DNA of 64,000 nt, from assembly GCA_010015745.1 (NCBI GenBank), contig ML978174.1, positions 124,001 through 188,000 on the forward strand, written 5' to 3'. A model generated the notes under the pieces. The model worked only from the letters and a program-made list of their open reading frames with translations. It was not told the origin of the DNA and searched no databases. Of this stretch, positions 54,563 through 64,000 are shown in pieces; positions within the stretch are counted from its first letter, which is position 1, and each line of letters begins with the position of its first letter. Position numbers and translations under genes: made by a program. This DNA is from Setomelanomma holmii. Its lineage: Eukaryota; Ascomycota; Dothideomycetes; Pleosporales; Phaeosphaeriaceae.

Positions 54563-57500
54563 TCACTCCTTGGTCGCAGCTTGAGCTTCGCTAGCTGGCT
54601 TTGCTTCTTGCTTTTCCTGCTCGACGCTCTTCTCCTTTTGCTGGTCCTCATTGACCTCGACTGTGGGTGGCGCGTCGCTGGCCTCTGCGGCTTCTCCGTT
54701 TTGCTGAGTCTCTGGGTTTCGACCTTCTACGTCTGGATGAGGAGGTGCAACACCCTGTTGGTCCTCAGCAACGCGCGCGTCGACAAGACCCTCGTAGATC
54801 TCGTTGCCCGAACCGTCTACTATACGGGTCCGGGTCTCATAGCGCGTCTTGAAGCTCACTTTTCCTTCAAGCGCTGCCACTTCTTCTGGGTCCAAGACAC
54901 GGCCATTCTCGTCTCGGTACTCGATGCGCTCCTCCTTGGAGACGACTGGCAGATCTTTGGGAATGCCCTCAGGTGGTGCAGACACTGCGGGCTGTTCTGA
55001 GATCAGCTCCTCATTTCTGTCCTGTACAGGTTGTTGCTGCTGCTGCTGATGCTGATCCAACTGTATCTCGTGGATTGGAGGCTCTGGGACAACCGGTGGA
55101 GCTGGAGGAGGCGGGGCTGCAGACGAAGGCGTGGCAATGGCAGCAACCTCGTCAGTCTTCAGGTCGTTGTACGCGGCATACTGAGATCTGGAGTTAGCTT
55201 TTCTTCTCCATGGAAGTCGACAGCAAACTTACGGAATCTAGGAAGTTGTTGCAATCCCAATCCCAGGTGCTGAATAGCTTCACGGTATTGCACTGGCTCT
55301 TGGTCCATGCGTTGCCGTATGCGAGCGGAGAGTAGATGGTGAAGACGGTGATCGAGATGGCGAGGAAGCCCACGGCTACTGCTTGGCCAATGGCTGGATA
55401 CTGCTTGAGACCCAGCCTGTTGAACCGGTAGCTCGCAAAGTCGTACATCTGACAAAGCGCCATGATAGCGAAATATAGAGCGGGTAGGTAGTGATGCAAG
55501 AACAGTTGGCGAGCCATCAGGTAGAAGGGAAAATAGTGGAAAGCCCAGCCGAGAATACTCATGCCAACCTCATAGTCGAAGCGCTTGAAGGTGACATTAT
55601 CGTAGTCTCGGTATCCGCGCTGCCATCGGAGAACGGCAAGGCCCTTGATAGCGACGTACAGACCAATCAAAGCGGTGGTACTCCACCAAATGATGGGGTT
55701 TCCTATAAGGTAAATCTGGCGGCTGTATAGAGTCAGTACCAGGTCCATAATCGAACAGGTGACCAATGGAGGGTCCTGGAGGGATACACAGACCTATGTT
55801 TTCCCCAGAAATTTATGCCACGGCGCAGAATAGGCCAAGATGGTGGACGAGAGTCCCAGGCGTGAGACTCCGTAAGCCCAGCATTTGTCTTCCACATGAC
55901 CTTTTGCAACTCCCAGAACTTTCCAAAGAAGCCAGGGTTGCGGTAGTTGACCCTCTCTGCCGTCTCGTCCATCTTGGGGTGGACGTTTCCTTCAATGTAC
56001 CAGATGCTGTTTGGGAGAGTTCCTCCACGAGCGCATGTCACCTCCTGCTGCTCAAAGCCCCAATCCGGAAGCTTGACTTTGTGAGAGAACAGAACACATC
56101 CAGTCATGAGGTGGACAAGCCTGAACTTAGTCTGGATAGTGCGAACGCGCTTTTTGGCAACTGCGCCGTCAGAGTGGGACTTAATGATCTCAATCTTGAA
56201 CATGTCGTTGGCATCGCCCTCGAATCCTTCGTAGCCATACGCAGAAACCTCGTTCTGCCAGTCCGCTTCTGTGACGGGTGGACGGACATCATGAGAGTGG
56301 AGACGACGATCCGTTGTGATGTGGTAGAGCTTGACAACGGCGCCGTCCTCGATGAAGAGTGGGCCCATGTCGTCCCAGGCCTTGGGGCTCGTCAAGTTAG
56401 GTCCAGTGTAGTCCTCAGGCATGATTGGCAGAGTTTGATTTTCCATGATCCAGATATTGTTCTCATCCTTGTGCGGATACAAAGTGATCTGTTGTTGCTT
56501 GCTGCCACCTGGATACATGTGGCTATGGGAATGGAGGTAACCACCCTGCGTGTTCCAGTGACGAAAAGAGACACGGCTGCCGTATGCGACATCAGCCGGA
56601 ACATCCTGCATGCCCTTTGAGTTCAGCGTGGCCTGGAATTCTGAGGACATGAAACCATCTCCATCTCCCGGGTTGACCAGGCAAATGAAATGAATGGCAA
56701 ACATGGCCATGTAGAACGTGACGGGTATGACGACCAGGCAGAACAAGCGAGCGAAGAAGTGCTTGAACCACAGGCGGGGCGTGACGTTCCTAGTGTCTCC
56801 CAGCAGGACCCAAAGCTGCACCAATGTCAAGCTGCCTACCCATGCAATAGTGAACAGGCCAACCCATTTGACACTGACTGTGGCACCAAGTCCAACACCG
56901 GTAGCAGCGAGCCAGAACCACCAAGATGGTTGGAATGCTTTCGAGGGTCCTTGTTCATGTTGGTTCGTAAAGCTGATCCAGGCGAGCGCAGTGATGGCCG
57001 TGAAGATGATCAGTGGGGAATCGAGGAGGATCAGGCGGGACTGGGTGACGAGAGCATTATCTGAAATTGTCAGTATACATGTTTGACTACTGGGACCCTG
57101 AGGGCGTACCAAAGATGACTAGTCCTGCTCCCAAAGCAGCAGTTGTGGTACGGCAACCGGACGCCTTCAGAGTGAGGAACATAGTTGGGATGGTCAAGAC
57201 ACCCATAATAGCCGGGAGTAGGCGCATGGTGACATATGGTACGCCAGGCTCGAGGTAGTCCATGCCAATGTCCTTGAAGTCGAAGTTGCCATCGAATCCA
57301 CCTAACCATCCTGCCAGTGTGATCAGAAGCTTCGCGAGCGGCGGGTGAACGTCCATGAAGAATTTGCCCTTGATGTATTTGGTCGCGAATCCACCGAAGC
57401 TAAGTCACACAGTCAGACGCCATACCAGTATCGCAAGCAGTTATCGAACTTACTGGACTTCGTCGAAGACGACACTGCTAGGCTGCGCTATCCTGAACAA

Positions 57501-57743
57501 CCGCACGACGCAGGCGACAGCGACCAATAGTCCGAGCAGCTGCCAGTCTGACGCTGGTAAGTTGAAGATGTCATGGTCCTTCACTCCCTCGGACGTGTAG
57601 CCCTGGGGTTGCTTCGGCTGCTTCTGCTTCTTGCGACCGTTGGGTCCGGGTGATCGTGCTGGTGATCGCGATGGTGATTTCCCTGAGCGGCGCGTATTAG
57701 GCTTCTCGCTCAGGTACTGGTTCGATGCCGTCCGGCTCGCCAT
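54563..57743 (-). CDS. PMT1: Dolichyl-phosphate-mannose-protein mannosyltransferase, PMT1 family, 984 aa, four introns
   Basis: It transfers mannose from dolichyl phosphate to Ser/Thr of secretory proteins in the ER, usually as a heterodimer with a PMT2-family partner. Exons are 57454-57743, 57110-57399, 55794-57060, 55233-55722 and 54563-55180 (985 codons with stop); introns are 54, 49, 71 and 52 bp. Features in order: a basic N-terminal leader; SVVFDEVHFGGFATKYIKGKFFMDVHPPLAKLL with the catalytic DE; multiple membrane helices; MIR domains (GGYLHSHSHMYPGGSKQQQITLYPHKDENNIW; RRLHSHD; GCVLFSHKVKLPDWGFEQQEVTC). These follow the PMT1 subfamily pattern closely, unlike PMT2 or PMT4. A cytosolic tail of about 200 residues follows, Pro- and Gln-rich, with ENGRVLDPEEV as in yeast Pmt1. 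That tail is longer than in yeast. Confidence 0.95.
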
Positions 57744-58363
57744 GTTGGCGTGTGTGAGGGTCGTAGCGGCCGATCAGGTGGTGGGCTGAAGCTACGTCGA
57801 GCGTCGGGAAAGCTCCAAAGACTCCAAACACTATGGGGCCAGCTACGTAAGCTCCCTATAGCATCAAAGCAGATTAAAGAGAGTATGAAGGAGAAGCGCA
57901 GCAATTGCAAGGTGGGGAGGCGTCGCAATGCTTTTGAACAACCAGGGGCCCAGGTAGTCCCTCGACGAGTGGTGACCCTTGTCCTTGCGTTCGGAAAGTC
58001 CACGGTGTCGTTGTGGACAGGCGCTAGTGACCAATTGGGAACGAGGGATGAGAGGGCTGAAAATAGTTACAAATTCGTAGCCTCACGCGATTGAATGAGA
58101 GTTTCAAAACTTTGCGCAATTGTAGTGGTGGACAATCATACGCGAGATCTGGCCTTTGCGTTTGACAGCCGTTGCGCCTCCTAGAATGGTTCACTACTGC
58201 AACGAGAGCCTTGAGTTGTGTTATTGGTCCGTGCATGTGGCTCGAGCTGTGGCTGCTCGCGGCGAAAGTATGATCCGCGCGCATTCCGTTCGTGGAGATT
58301 TCCTGCCGCAAGCTCACCTCCGCAAAACCACCACGCGCGACCGCTTCTCGACCTCTCATCACG
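57744..58363. promoter_or_regulatory. Divergent promoter region, PMT1 and SF3A1
   Basis: 620 bp between divergent starts (57743 minus, 58364 plus). It includes the promoters of two housekeeping genes. No specific element identified. Confidence 0.45.
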
Positions 58364-59948
58364 ATGGCGAACCCCAACAGCGATGGAGCCGCGCCCGGAG
58401 TCGCTGATCTCGGCGTAAAACCGCCTGCGGATGTCGTCATCCCTCCCCTAACTGTGCGCGAGAATGTTGCAAAGACGGCCGACTTCGTCAATCGCCGCGG
58501 CGAGAAGGCCCTCCACGGCATGATCGCGCGTGTCAGTCAGGACCCCAAGAGCAACCTATCCTTTATCCTTGCCGGCGACCAGTACAATCCTTACTTTGAA
58601 TGGTATGTACAGCAGCTGAGGGAGGGTAAGGGCCCAACAGGGCAGACTGCACAGCCAGTGGCGCAGAAGCCCAAGGGCCCCCCAGAGCCGCCAAAGTTCC
58701 GCTTCTCCGCCCGCATGCCCAACATCAGCGCAAAGGATCTCGACGTCCTGAAGCTGACGGCTCTCTACACAGCGCGCGTCGGTGAGAACTGGCTGAAGGA
58801 GCTGCGTAATCGCGAATCCGGCAATCCACAATTCGAATGGCTCCGACCGAATCACAGCTTTTTCCAGTTTTTTCGATCTCTCGTCGACCAGTACAAGATA
58901 CTTCTCGAGGAAGAACAGACCATCGAAGCGCGCATCGAGGAGCTTCAGCACAATATCAAGAACCGCTTCCATGTCCTCGACCGTGCGAAGGCCCGTGCCG
59001 AGTACGTCAAGTTCACTACTGCGCAGAAGGAGAAGGAGGAAAAGAAAGCTGAGGATGAGAAGAAGGAGTATGCCACCATCGACTGGCATGATTTCACTGT
59101 AATTGCGACCGTCTTGTTCGATGAAGTCGATGACAATGCAGATCTTCCTCCTCCAGCACTTCTCAATGACCTGCAGTCACAGTCTCTCGAGCAGAAGGCT
59201 ATGGTGTCGCTGTCAACTAGACGCCTCGAGGAAGCCATGCCTGACGAAATGCCGTACTACAACGTCACCCAGCAGCAGTATGGAGTTCCACAGCAGCCGA
59301 TGCAAGCCGCGTTTCCAATGGCGCCGCCAGTTCAGGCTCCCTACGGAGCGTACGCGCCACCCCCACAAGACTACAGATCGCCGGCAGAAAGGGCTCGTGA
59401 GGAGGAGCAGGCTCGACGCCAGGCGGAGAATGATCAGAGAGCCCGCGCGCAGGCCGCTACTCGTGGTGCTCCTGGTCGCATTGTCACAGACTACGTTCCC
59501 CGCGCTGCTACGAAAAAGTCAAACACTGCCATGTCTGTGTGCCCTAATTGCAAGCAGAACATTCCATCGAATGAGATGGAGGAGCACATCCGAAGTAAGT
59601 TCTGCTCGCTCTCGCTTGCACAATTGTTGCTAACTATTATCTTCAGTTGAACTTCTCGACCCTCGCTGGAAAGAGCAGCGCGACAAACAAGACGCTCGAT
59701 ACTCGACCACTCTTAACCACGCCGATGTTGCGAACAATCTCAAGCGATTCGCAAGCCAGCGTGAGGACATCTACGATGGTGCTACCGGCATGTCTATCTC
59801 ACCAGAGGAGGAGGCACGACGCAAAAAAGCGGCAGTATCTTATGACGGACAACCAGATCCCACCAAAGACGCTGCTCGCATGGCACAGATGCAAAGCATG
59901 AATGTGCAGGAACAGCTTCGCAGAATTCAGGAAAAGCATCGCCAGTAA
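58364..59948 (+). CDS. SF3A1: Splicing factor 3A subunit 1 (Prp21/SF3A1), 510 aa, one intron
   Basis: A component of the U2 snRNP SF3a complex, needed to form the pre-spliceosome. Exons are 58364-59594 and 59647-59948, with a 52 bp GTAAGT...TTCAG intron. The start is ATG 58364 (MANPNSDGAAPG); upstream in-frame codons lack an ATG. SURP module 1 spans about residues 25-90 (VRENVAKTADFVNRRGEKALHGMI...NPYFEWYVQQL). SURP module 2 spans about 125-185 (LDVLKLTALYTARVGENWLKELRNRESGNPQFEWLRPNHSFFQFF). The SF3a1/Prp21 conserved helical region follows, then a Gln/Pro-rich segment, a short Cys-type motif (CPNCKQNIPSNEMEEHIR) and the conserved IELLDPRWKEQRDKQDAR. There is no C-terminal ubiquitin-like domain as in human SF3A1; yeast Prp21 also lacks it. 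Confidence 0.95.
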
Positions 59949-60455
59949 GCGTAAGTATGTTCTGTCCTTTATCGGCATTTCCTTGCATATTCATCTTGTC
60001 ACGAGCGATTTCCTTCGTCATTTGCATCGGGCGGCGTTCTGGAGCGAGCTATGGTGGTGTGTATACCCTGAGCCGTGATGGAGGATGGGAATGGGAGAGA
60101 ATGCGTCACTACCGCGATGGGAGGGAGTGATCAAGCGAGGGAGGTTTTGAAGTCGGAGAGGACCTTAGTCTAAAGTGATGAGACCCCTACAACAACCCCA
60201 CGAGTTGGTCATGTACCACAATTCATGGACATGCCTCCTCATTCTGTGTCCATTGACACTAGAGAATCAATCAGCATCGCCAAATTGTCAGATTCATATG
60301 AGTGAAGTTCAAGCGCACGTCGTCATGTCAAAGCTAACGACTATCTCCGCAAAATCTCGGAGTTCTGAAGCTTTGCTCCGACCACGCAGGCCTATGATCT
60401 AATCATTGACATTTATTTCCACATCTACCGCCTCCACACATCGCACATCTACAAC
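59949..60455. other. Intergenic region between SF3A1 and ISD11
   Basis: About 500 bp. The first part is SF3A1 3' flank and the last part ISD11 promoter (pyrimidine-rich ACCGCCTCCAC before the ATG). Nothing else recognised. Confidence 0.35.
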
Positions 60456-61184
60456 ATGTCATTAACACAAGCAAGAAAAGGCGATATGCCCTACCAAGTC
60501 CGCTCGCTCGTACGTACAATTTTGTGGCATCTGTGGTCTTGCGCACATCGAATCGTGGCGCCAACACTTGCCCACACCACCATCGCACTTCGTTCTGCAC
60601 CCCGCTGCTCGTCTTTATACATGTCGCCTTGACTGTATAATCAGTGAATCAGTCATTTGCTAACTTTCATCTTGTAGTATCGGTCGCTGTTGAGACAAGG
60701 CAACCAATTCGCCGCCTACAACTTCCGCGAATATGCGAAACGAAGAACGCGCGATGCTTTCCGGGAACACCAGAACGAGACGGAGGAGAGGAGAGTGCAA
60801 GAGCTCGTCACAAAGGGATTGAAAGAACTACAAATATTGAAGGTGCGTCCATACGCCCGTCGTTGGGCCCGGCAAAGGTGTGCGCGTTGGAGCTGCGCAA
60901 CAACTGTGGCTTCGAGCTGGCAGAGTGCACAGCAGTGATACTCACGTGCTGCTGGCATAGTGCAGGGGTGTAATCAAACCAGGGACGCAGTGGCTAACAC
61001 TTCTCACAGAGGCAAACAGTCATATCACAATTCTACCAACTCGATCGGTTAGTCGTCGAGGGTGGCAAGCAAGGGAAGGAGACGGGCGACGAGCCCGGCA
61101 CAATCGTGCGGCAGAAGGATCAAGGGTAAGAAACGCGTTCTGATGCTAAACAATTTACACTAATCCGTGTGCAGTTGGGATTGA
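60456..61184 (+). CDS. ISD11: ISD11/LYRM4, cysteine-desulfurase-binding LYR protein, 114 aa, three introns
   Basis: A small mitochondrial LYR-motif protein that, with acyl carrier protein, stabilises the cysteine desulfurase Nfs1 for Fe-S cluster synthesis. Exons are 60456-60509, 60678-60842, 61010-61125 and 61175-61184. Introns are 168, 167 and 49 bp, the first two long for this genome. Exon 1 ends in VRSL and exon 2 begins YRSLLRQGNQFAAYNFREYAKRRTRDAFREHQNE, so the diagnostic LYR motif is created exactly at the first splice junction. KGLKELQILKRQTVISQFYQLDRLVVE follows as in the family. The final exon adds WD and a stop; without that splice the frame stops two codons earlier at TAA. Total length is normal for ISD11. 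Confidence 0.93.
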
Positions 61185-61871
61185 GATGTGTTGTATCTTG
61201 GGATTGCAAGCATAAAGCGACGAATGCCGAGCAGTGTTGTCTGTACGATGTATAGACTTTGTAACAACAAAAAACGTATCACCCATACTCTCCTCCTCGG
61301 GAATAGGCTTGAGTAGGACCGCGAGGCGCAGTCCGCGTAGATCTACCTTGACGGCAGTAGAGATGATGTCGGAAGCCATCTAGATTTATACAAGTATGTG
61401 AGACGAATGATTGACGACACCAAGTTAAAGCTACAACGCATCTTGACGACCCACAGTCTGTGTTGAATGTGAATATGATTGATATATGTAGATAGACACG
61501 GTGATGGTGTGCCAAGGTAGAGTTGACCGGTACCAAAGTAGAGTTACCACCAGGAATTCCCATCAAAACAACACATTGCATGATTCGGCGCGTACATTAG
61601 TCGCATAGGATGTTCTCTAATCCATCACAGTCTGCAATGTGAGAGATTGGCTGCGATGAACTCGAGACGACATGTTCAAGATGATTCCAGTTGCAGCCAA
61701 TCAGCACGAGGCGCACGGGCCACGTTTCCTGCAGGGTTGTGTGGGCCGCAACTTCACGTCCAGACGCGCCTTCCTTCACCGCACCGCGACTTCCCGCTGC
61801 AGCCAGATTGCGCCTGCTCTCACCCGCCAGCTGATCTGCACGTGGCCGTTTGTCAAGGCAATTGCACAAGC
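61185..61871. other. Intergenic region between ISD11 and the 62 kb gene
   Basis: About 690 bp. A 74-codon minus-strand frame from ATG 61379 overlaps it but has no supporting feature. The last 150 bp are the probable promoter of the next gene. Confidence 0.35.
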
Positions 61872-63683
61872 ATGGCTCCGGTAGGTAAAATGACTCTCTT
61901 TTCGATACCCCTCACAACCACTATCACCACAACCCTTGCTCTGTCGCGTTTTCGATCTTCACGTGCGCGCTATTCTTATTGCAATCTATCGCATCTCAAA
62001 AGTTTGACGGTTTACCAATGCCAAAGTTCATGGACGATAGTTATTGGGCTTCAGTCGTATTTACTTGCCTTTCGCGCTCCCATCATACCCCTGACCCATG
62101 CAAACCACCACAGAGATGCCCTTCATGTCATATGTCAAGATCGAAATCTGCAATTCTGACTACCCTTGTACTTCATATTTCGACTAACAAGATGCGCATA
62201 GTTTCGGAACAGAGATCGCTCCAACAGATCAGGCCGAGGTCAAATAGAGCATAATGTGCTCGAAGGGCTTCCCATCAATCAGTATCGAGAAGTTGAGATC
62301 ACCGTTGGAGCAGATCTAGGCGACAACAAGCCGGTCGACAAAGATGCGTGGCCTGAATTGCCCATGCCACGCGATTCTCACATGCTTCCTGAACATTCTC
62401 AACAATTATTACGTGCAGCGCGAGCTGGGCGGACCCTCAAGCCGCCAGCCCCCGTTGAGGACGACAATGAGATGAAAGACGAGGAAGAGGAGAACAAGGA
62501 GGTCCAAACGGGCTTTACTATCAAGAAGTATGTCAAGGTTGCGCGCCACCTAGAAGCTCCCGAGCCTGAATATCTCGCAAAGAGGAGAAAAGGATTACCT
62601 TCGCAACATGCTCTGAACGGCATAGCCCAGCAGCCATTGAGAGAGACGAAAGTCAAGAAACTCGACGCGGAAGGAAATGCAACTGTATACAAAGTCCTCG
62701 TTCCTGAAGGCCAGGCTGTGGAAGGCGAGGTCGAACCCACCGACGCTGCAATAGAAGTCGCTCCAGCTACCGCCGCCCCGGGCACCATCGTGGAAGGTGT
62801 TGGAGTTGTGAACGCTGAAGGTGTCGTGGTAGCCAACGATATCCTAACACAAACACCGCCTAGAAGACGACCACCACCGCCGAAGAAGAAGGTGAAGCGT
62901 GGAGGACCGGGACGTGGAAGGAAGAAGGTCGTTTTCGTTGAGGGTGCGACAGAGCAAGGCACGACAGTAGCCAGCGCAAGAGGAGATGTGCTTGCAGTTC
63001 CAGGCATCAAGCAAGAAGGTGGTTCTGTGGAGCCATATGACGGCGACACGCCAATGGGTGAGGCTGGTGCGGACGACGAAGAGGGATCCGGAGAAGAAGG
63101 CTCAGATGAAGAGGACCAAGACGGCGAACAAGTCTCCCATCCTTCGACTCCAGCGACTCCGTCGAGGCCGTCTGCAGCACCCACAAGTGTGCCAAACTGG
63201 GACACAGCAGAAATCGCGTCTCTGGAGGCCGCCGGTGCGATCATACCAGCAGCAATCGCCACAGAGGGTGTCTTGCAGGCAGAAGTAAAGAATGAGTCGC
63301 CTGTACCACCGACCTCTGCGCCCGAGTCGAAAGAGCAGAGCGTCGCGCGAGATCCTTCAAGCTCGCCAGATTTACCATTGTCAGCAATATCGCACAGCCG
63401 ACAGAACTCGCTCAATCAGATTCCGACCTCTGCAACCTCGAACGAGCCCGAGGCAATGTCGCTCGAGGTTCCCGAACCTCTCCCTGAGCCAGTTGAGGAA
63501 CCAGTTGCGGAGCCAGTTGCTGAACCAGAAGCGCCACCAGCCGAAATAGCGATAGCGACAGAATCTGAAAGCGTCCAGGCGCCCATCGCCGAGCAACCGT
63601 CAGCTCCGACCTCTGAACCTGACTTGATGGCAAGCCTTGACAAGCAACTTGAGAAAGATAGTGAGGACATAGCAGGCTCGTAG
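61872..63683 (+). CDS. Disordered conserved-looking protein of unknown function, 496 aa, one long intron
   Basis: Proposed exons are 61872-61880 (MAP) and 62202-63683. The 321 bp intron has GTAGGT, a GACTAAC branch and a GCATAG acceptor and yields MAPFRNRDRSNRSGRGQIEHNVLEGLPINQYREVEI. The N-terminal 160 residues are conserved-looking (DKDAWPELPMPRDSHMLPEHSQQLLRAARAGR; EPEYLAKRRKGLPS; ETKVKKLDAEGNATVYKVLVPEGQ). A basic, AT-hook-like patch (KKKVKRGGPGRGRKK) suggests nuclear DNA binding. The rest is acidic and Pro/Glu/Ala-rich, with EPVAEPVAEPEAPP repeats. I recognise the N-terminal pattern as widespread in filamentous ascomycetes but cannot name a function. The last about 60 codons including the TAG are duplicated downstream. 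The start exon is the least certain part. Confidence 0.7.
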
Positions 63684-63872
63684 GAGAGCCAGGAGCCAGT
63701 CGCAGAACCAGGAGCGCCACCAGCCGAAACAGCGACAGAATCTGAAAGCTTCCCGACACCGGTCGTTGAGAACCCGCCACCTCCGACCTCTGAACTTGAC
63801 TTGATGACTAGCCTTTACAGGCAACTTGAGAACGACAGAGAGGACATACCAGGCTCATAGGAGGACCTGGAG
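63510..63872 (+). repeat. Tandem duplication of the 3' coding end, about 183 bp unit, stop codon included
   Basis: Copy 1 (from 63510, GAGCCAGTTGCTGAACCAGA) and copy 2 (from 63693, GAGCCAGTCGCAGAACCAGG) both run through a TESES segment and a DLM.SL..QLE..DI.GS segment to a TAG (63681 and 63858). Copy 2 is 6 bp shorter and remains open in the same frame as the gene, separated only by the TAG at 63681-63683. Confidence 0.85.
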
Positions 63873-64000
63873 CCGTTGTTCATCCGAGGATCCACTGGCG
63901 CCTGAGCTGTCGCCCGCTGATGACGATAGAGATAAGCTTCAGCATTCCCGTTACGCGTGCGACTCGCTATATTCCTTTCATTCTGTACGTGGCTCATCTG
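63861..64000. other. Right window edge
   Basis: About 140 bp after the second copy, with no further recognisable feature. Confidence 0.3.

Noticed and set aside
55766..56620. 284-codon plus-strand frame
   Set aside because: Antisense of PMT1, which is unambiguous.
61155..61379. 74-codon minus-strand frame from an ATG
   Set aside because: Overlaps the ISD11 3' end and has no supporting feature; it could be a small gene but evidence is lacking.
62399..63415. 338-codon minus-strand frame
   Set aside because: Antisense shadow of the disordered protein; Ser/Pro/Gly-rich mirror composition only.
1..64000. tRNA genes, rRNA, CRISPR arrays, bacterial operons
   Set aside because: I found no clear tRNA A/B-box pair or 5S rRNA by eye. 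CRISPR and operon features do not apply to this eukaryotic sequence.

Overview
This window is nuclear DNA of a filamentous ascomycete, most likely a dothideomycete. The reasons are the many 47-73 bp introns with GTAAGT-like donors and CTAAC/CTGAC branch sites, a clearly fungal gene set, and the protein families present (fungal PMT1, PL4 rhamnogalacturonan lyase, kinesin-5 with a BimC box, fungal cAMP phosphodiesterase). The class-level placement is an inference. Exon coordinates below were worked out by hand from splice signals and checked for reading-frame closure.

Layout. 0-3 kb: the tail of an unidentified gene, a TPR protein and an O6-methylguanine-DNA methyltransferase whose only intron lacks an AG acceptor. 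3-6.4 kb: no convincing gene. 6.4-11.2 kb: a 1603-residue disordered protein with a degenerate methyltransferase-like C-terminus. 11.7-18.5 kb: an unknown conserved-looking protein, a broken F-box/LRR-like gene, a membrane-anchored multicopper oxidase and a secreted acid phosphatase-type phosphoesterase. 21-24.1 kb: cAMP phosphodiesterase behind a 2.5 kb upstream region. 25.4-26.5 kb: an internally deleted Tc1/mariner element, 75 bp beyond the end of the mitochondrial isoleucyl-tRNA synthetase gene (26.6-29.8 kb). 30.2-36.0 kb: a PHAF1 homologue and kinesin-5, divergently arranged, followed by a 33-unit pentanucleotide array and a degenerate tandem repeat.

36-44.7 kb is gene-poor and holds only two small lineage-specific candidate genes that converge tail to tail. 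44.8-48.2 kb carries a rhamnogalacturonan lyase and a class II aldolase. 48.8-51.1 kb carries two unknown genes. 51.7-53.9 kb is a pogo/Fot1-type element with about 50 bp terminal inverted repeats and a 985 bp assembly gap. 54.6-63.7 kb is dense housekeeping: PMT1, SF3A1/Prp21, ISD11 and a disordered basic/acidic protein whose last 60 codons, stop included, are tandemly duplicated downstream.

The core genes serve unrelated housekeeping roles (mitochondrial translation, Fe-S assembly, splicing, ER O-mannosylation, mitosis, cAMP signalling, autophagy). There is no secondary-metabolite cluster. The clearest oddities are the MGMT splice site, the stop-containing C-terminal duplication, and nonsense changes in both transposons that all fit CpA-to-TpA (RIP-like) mutation.
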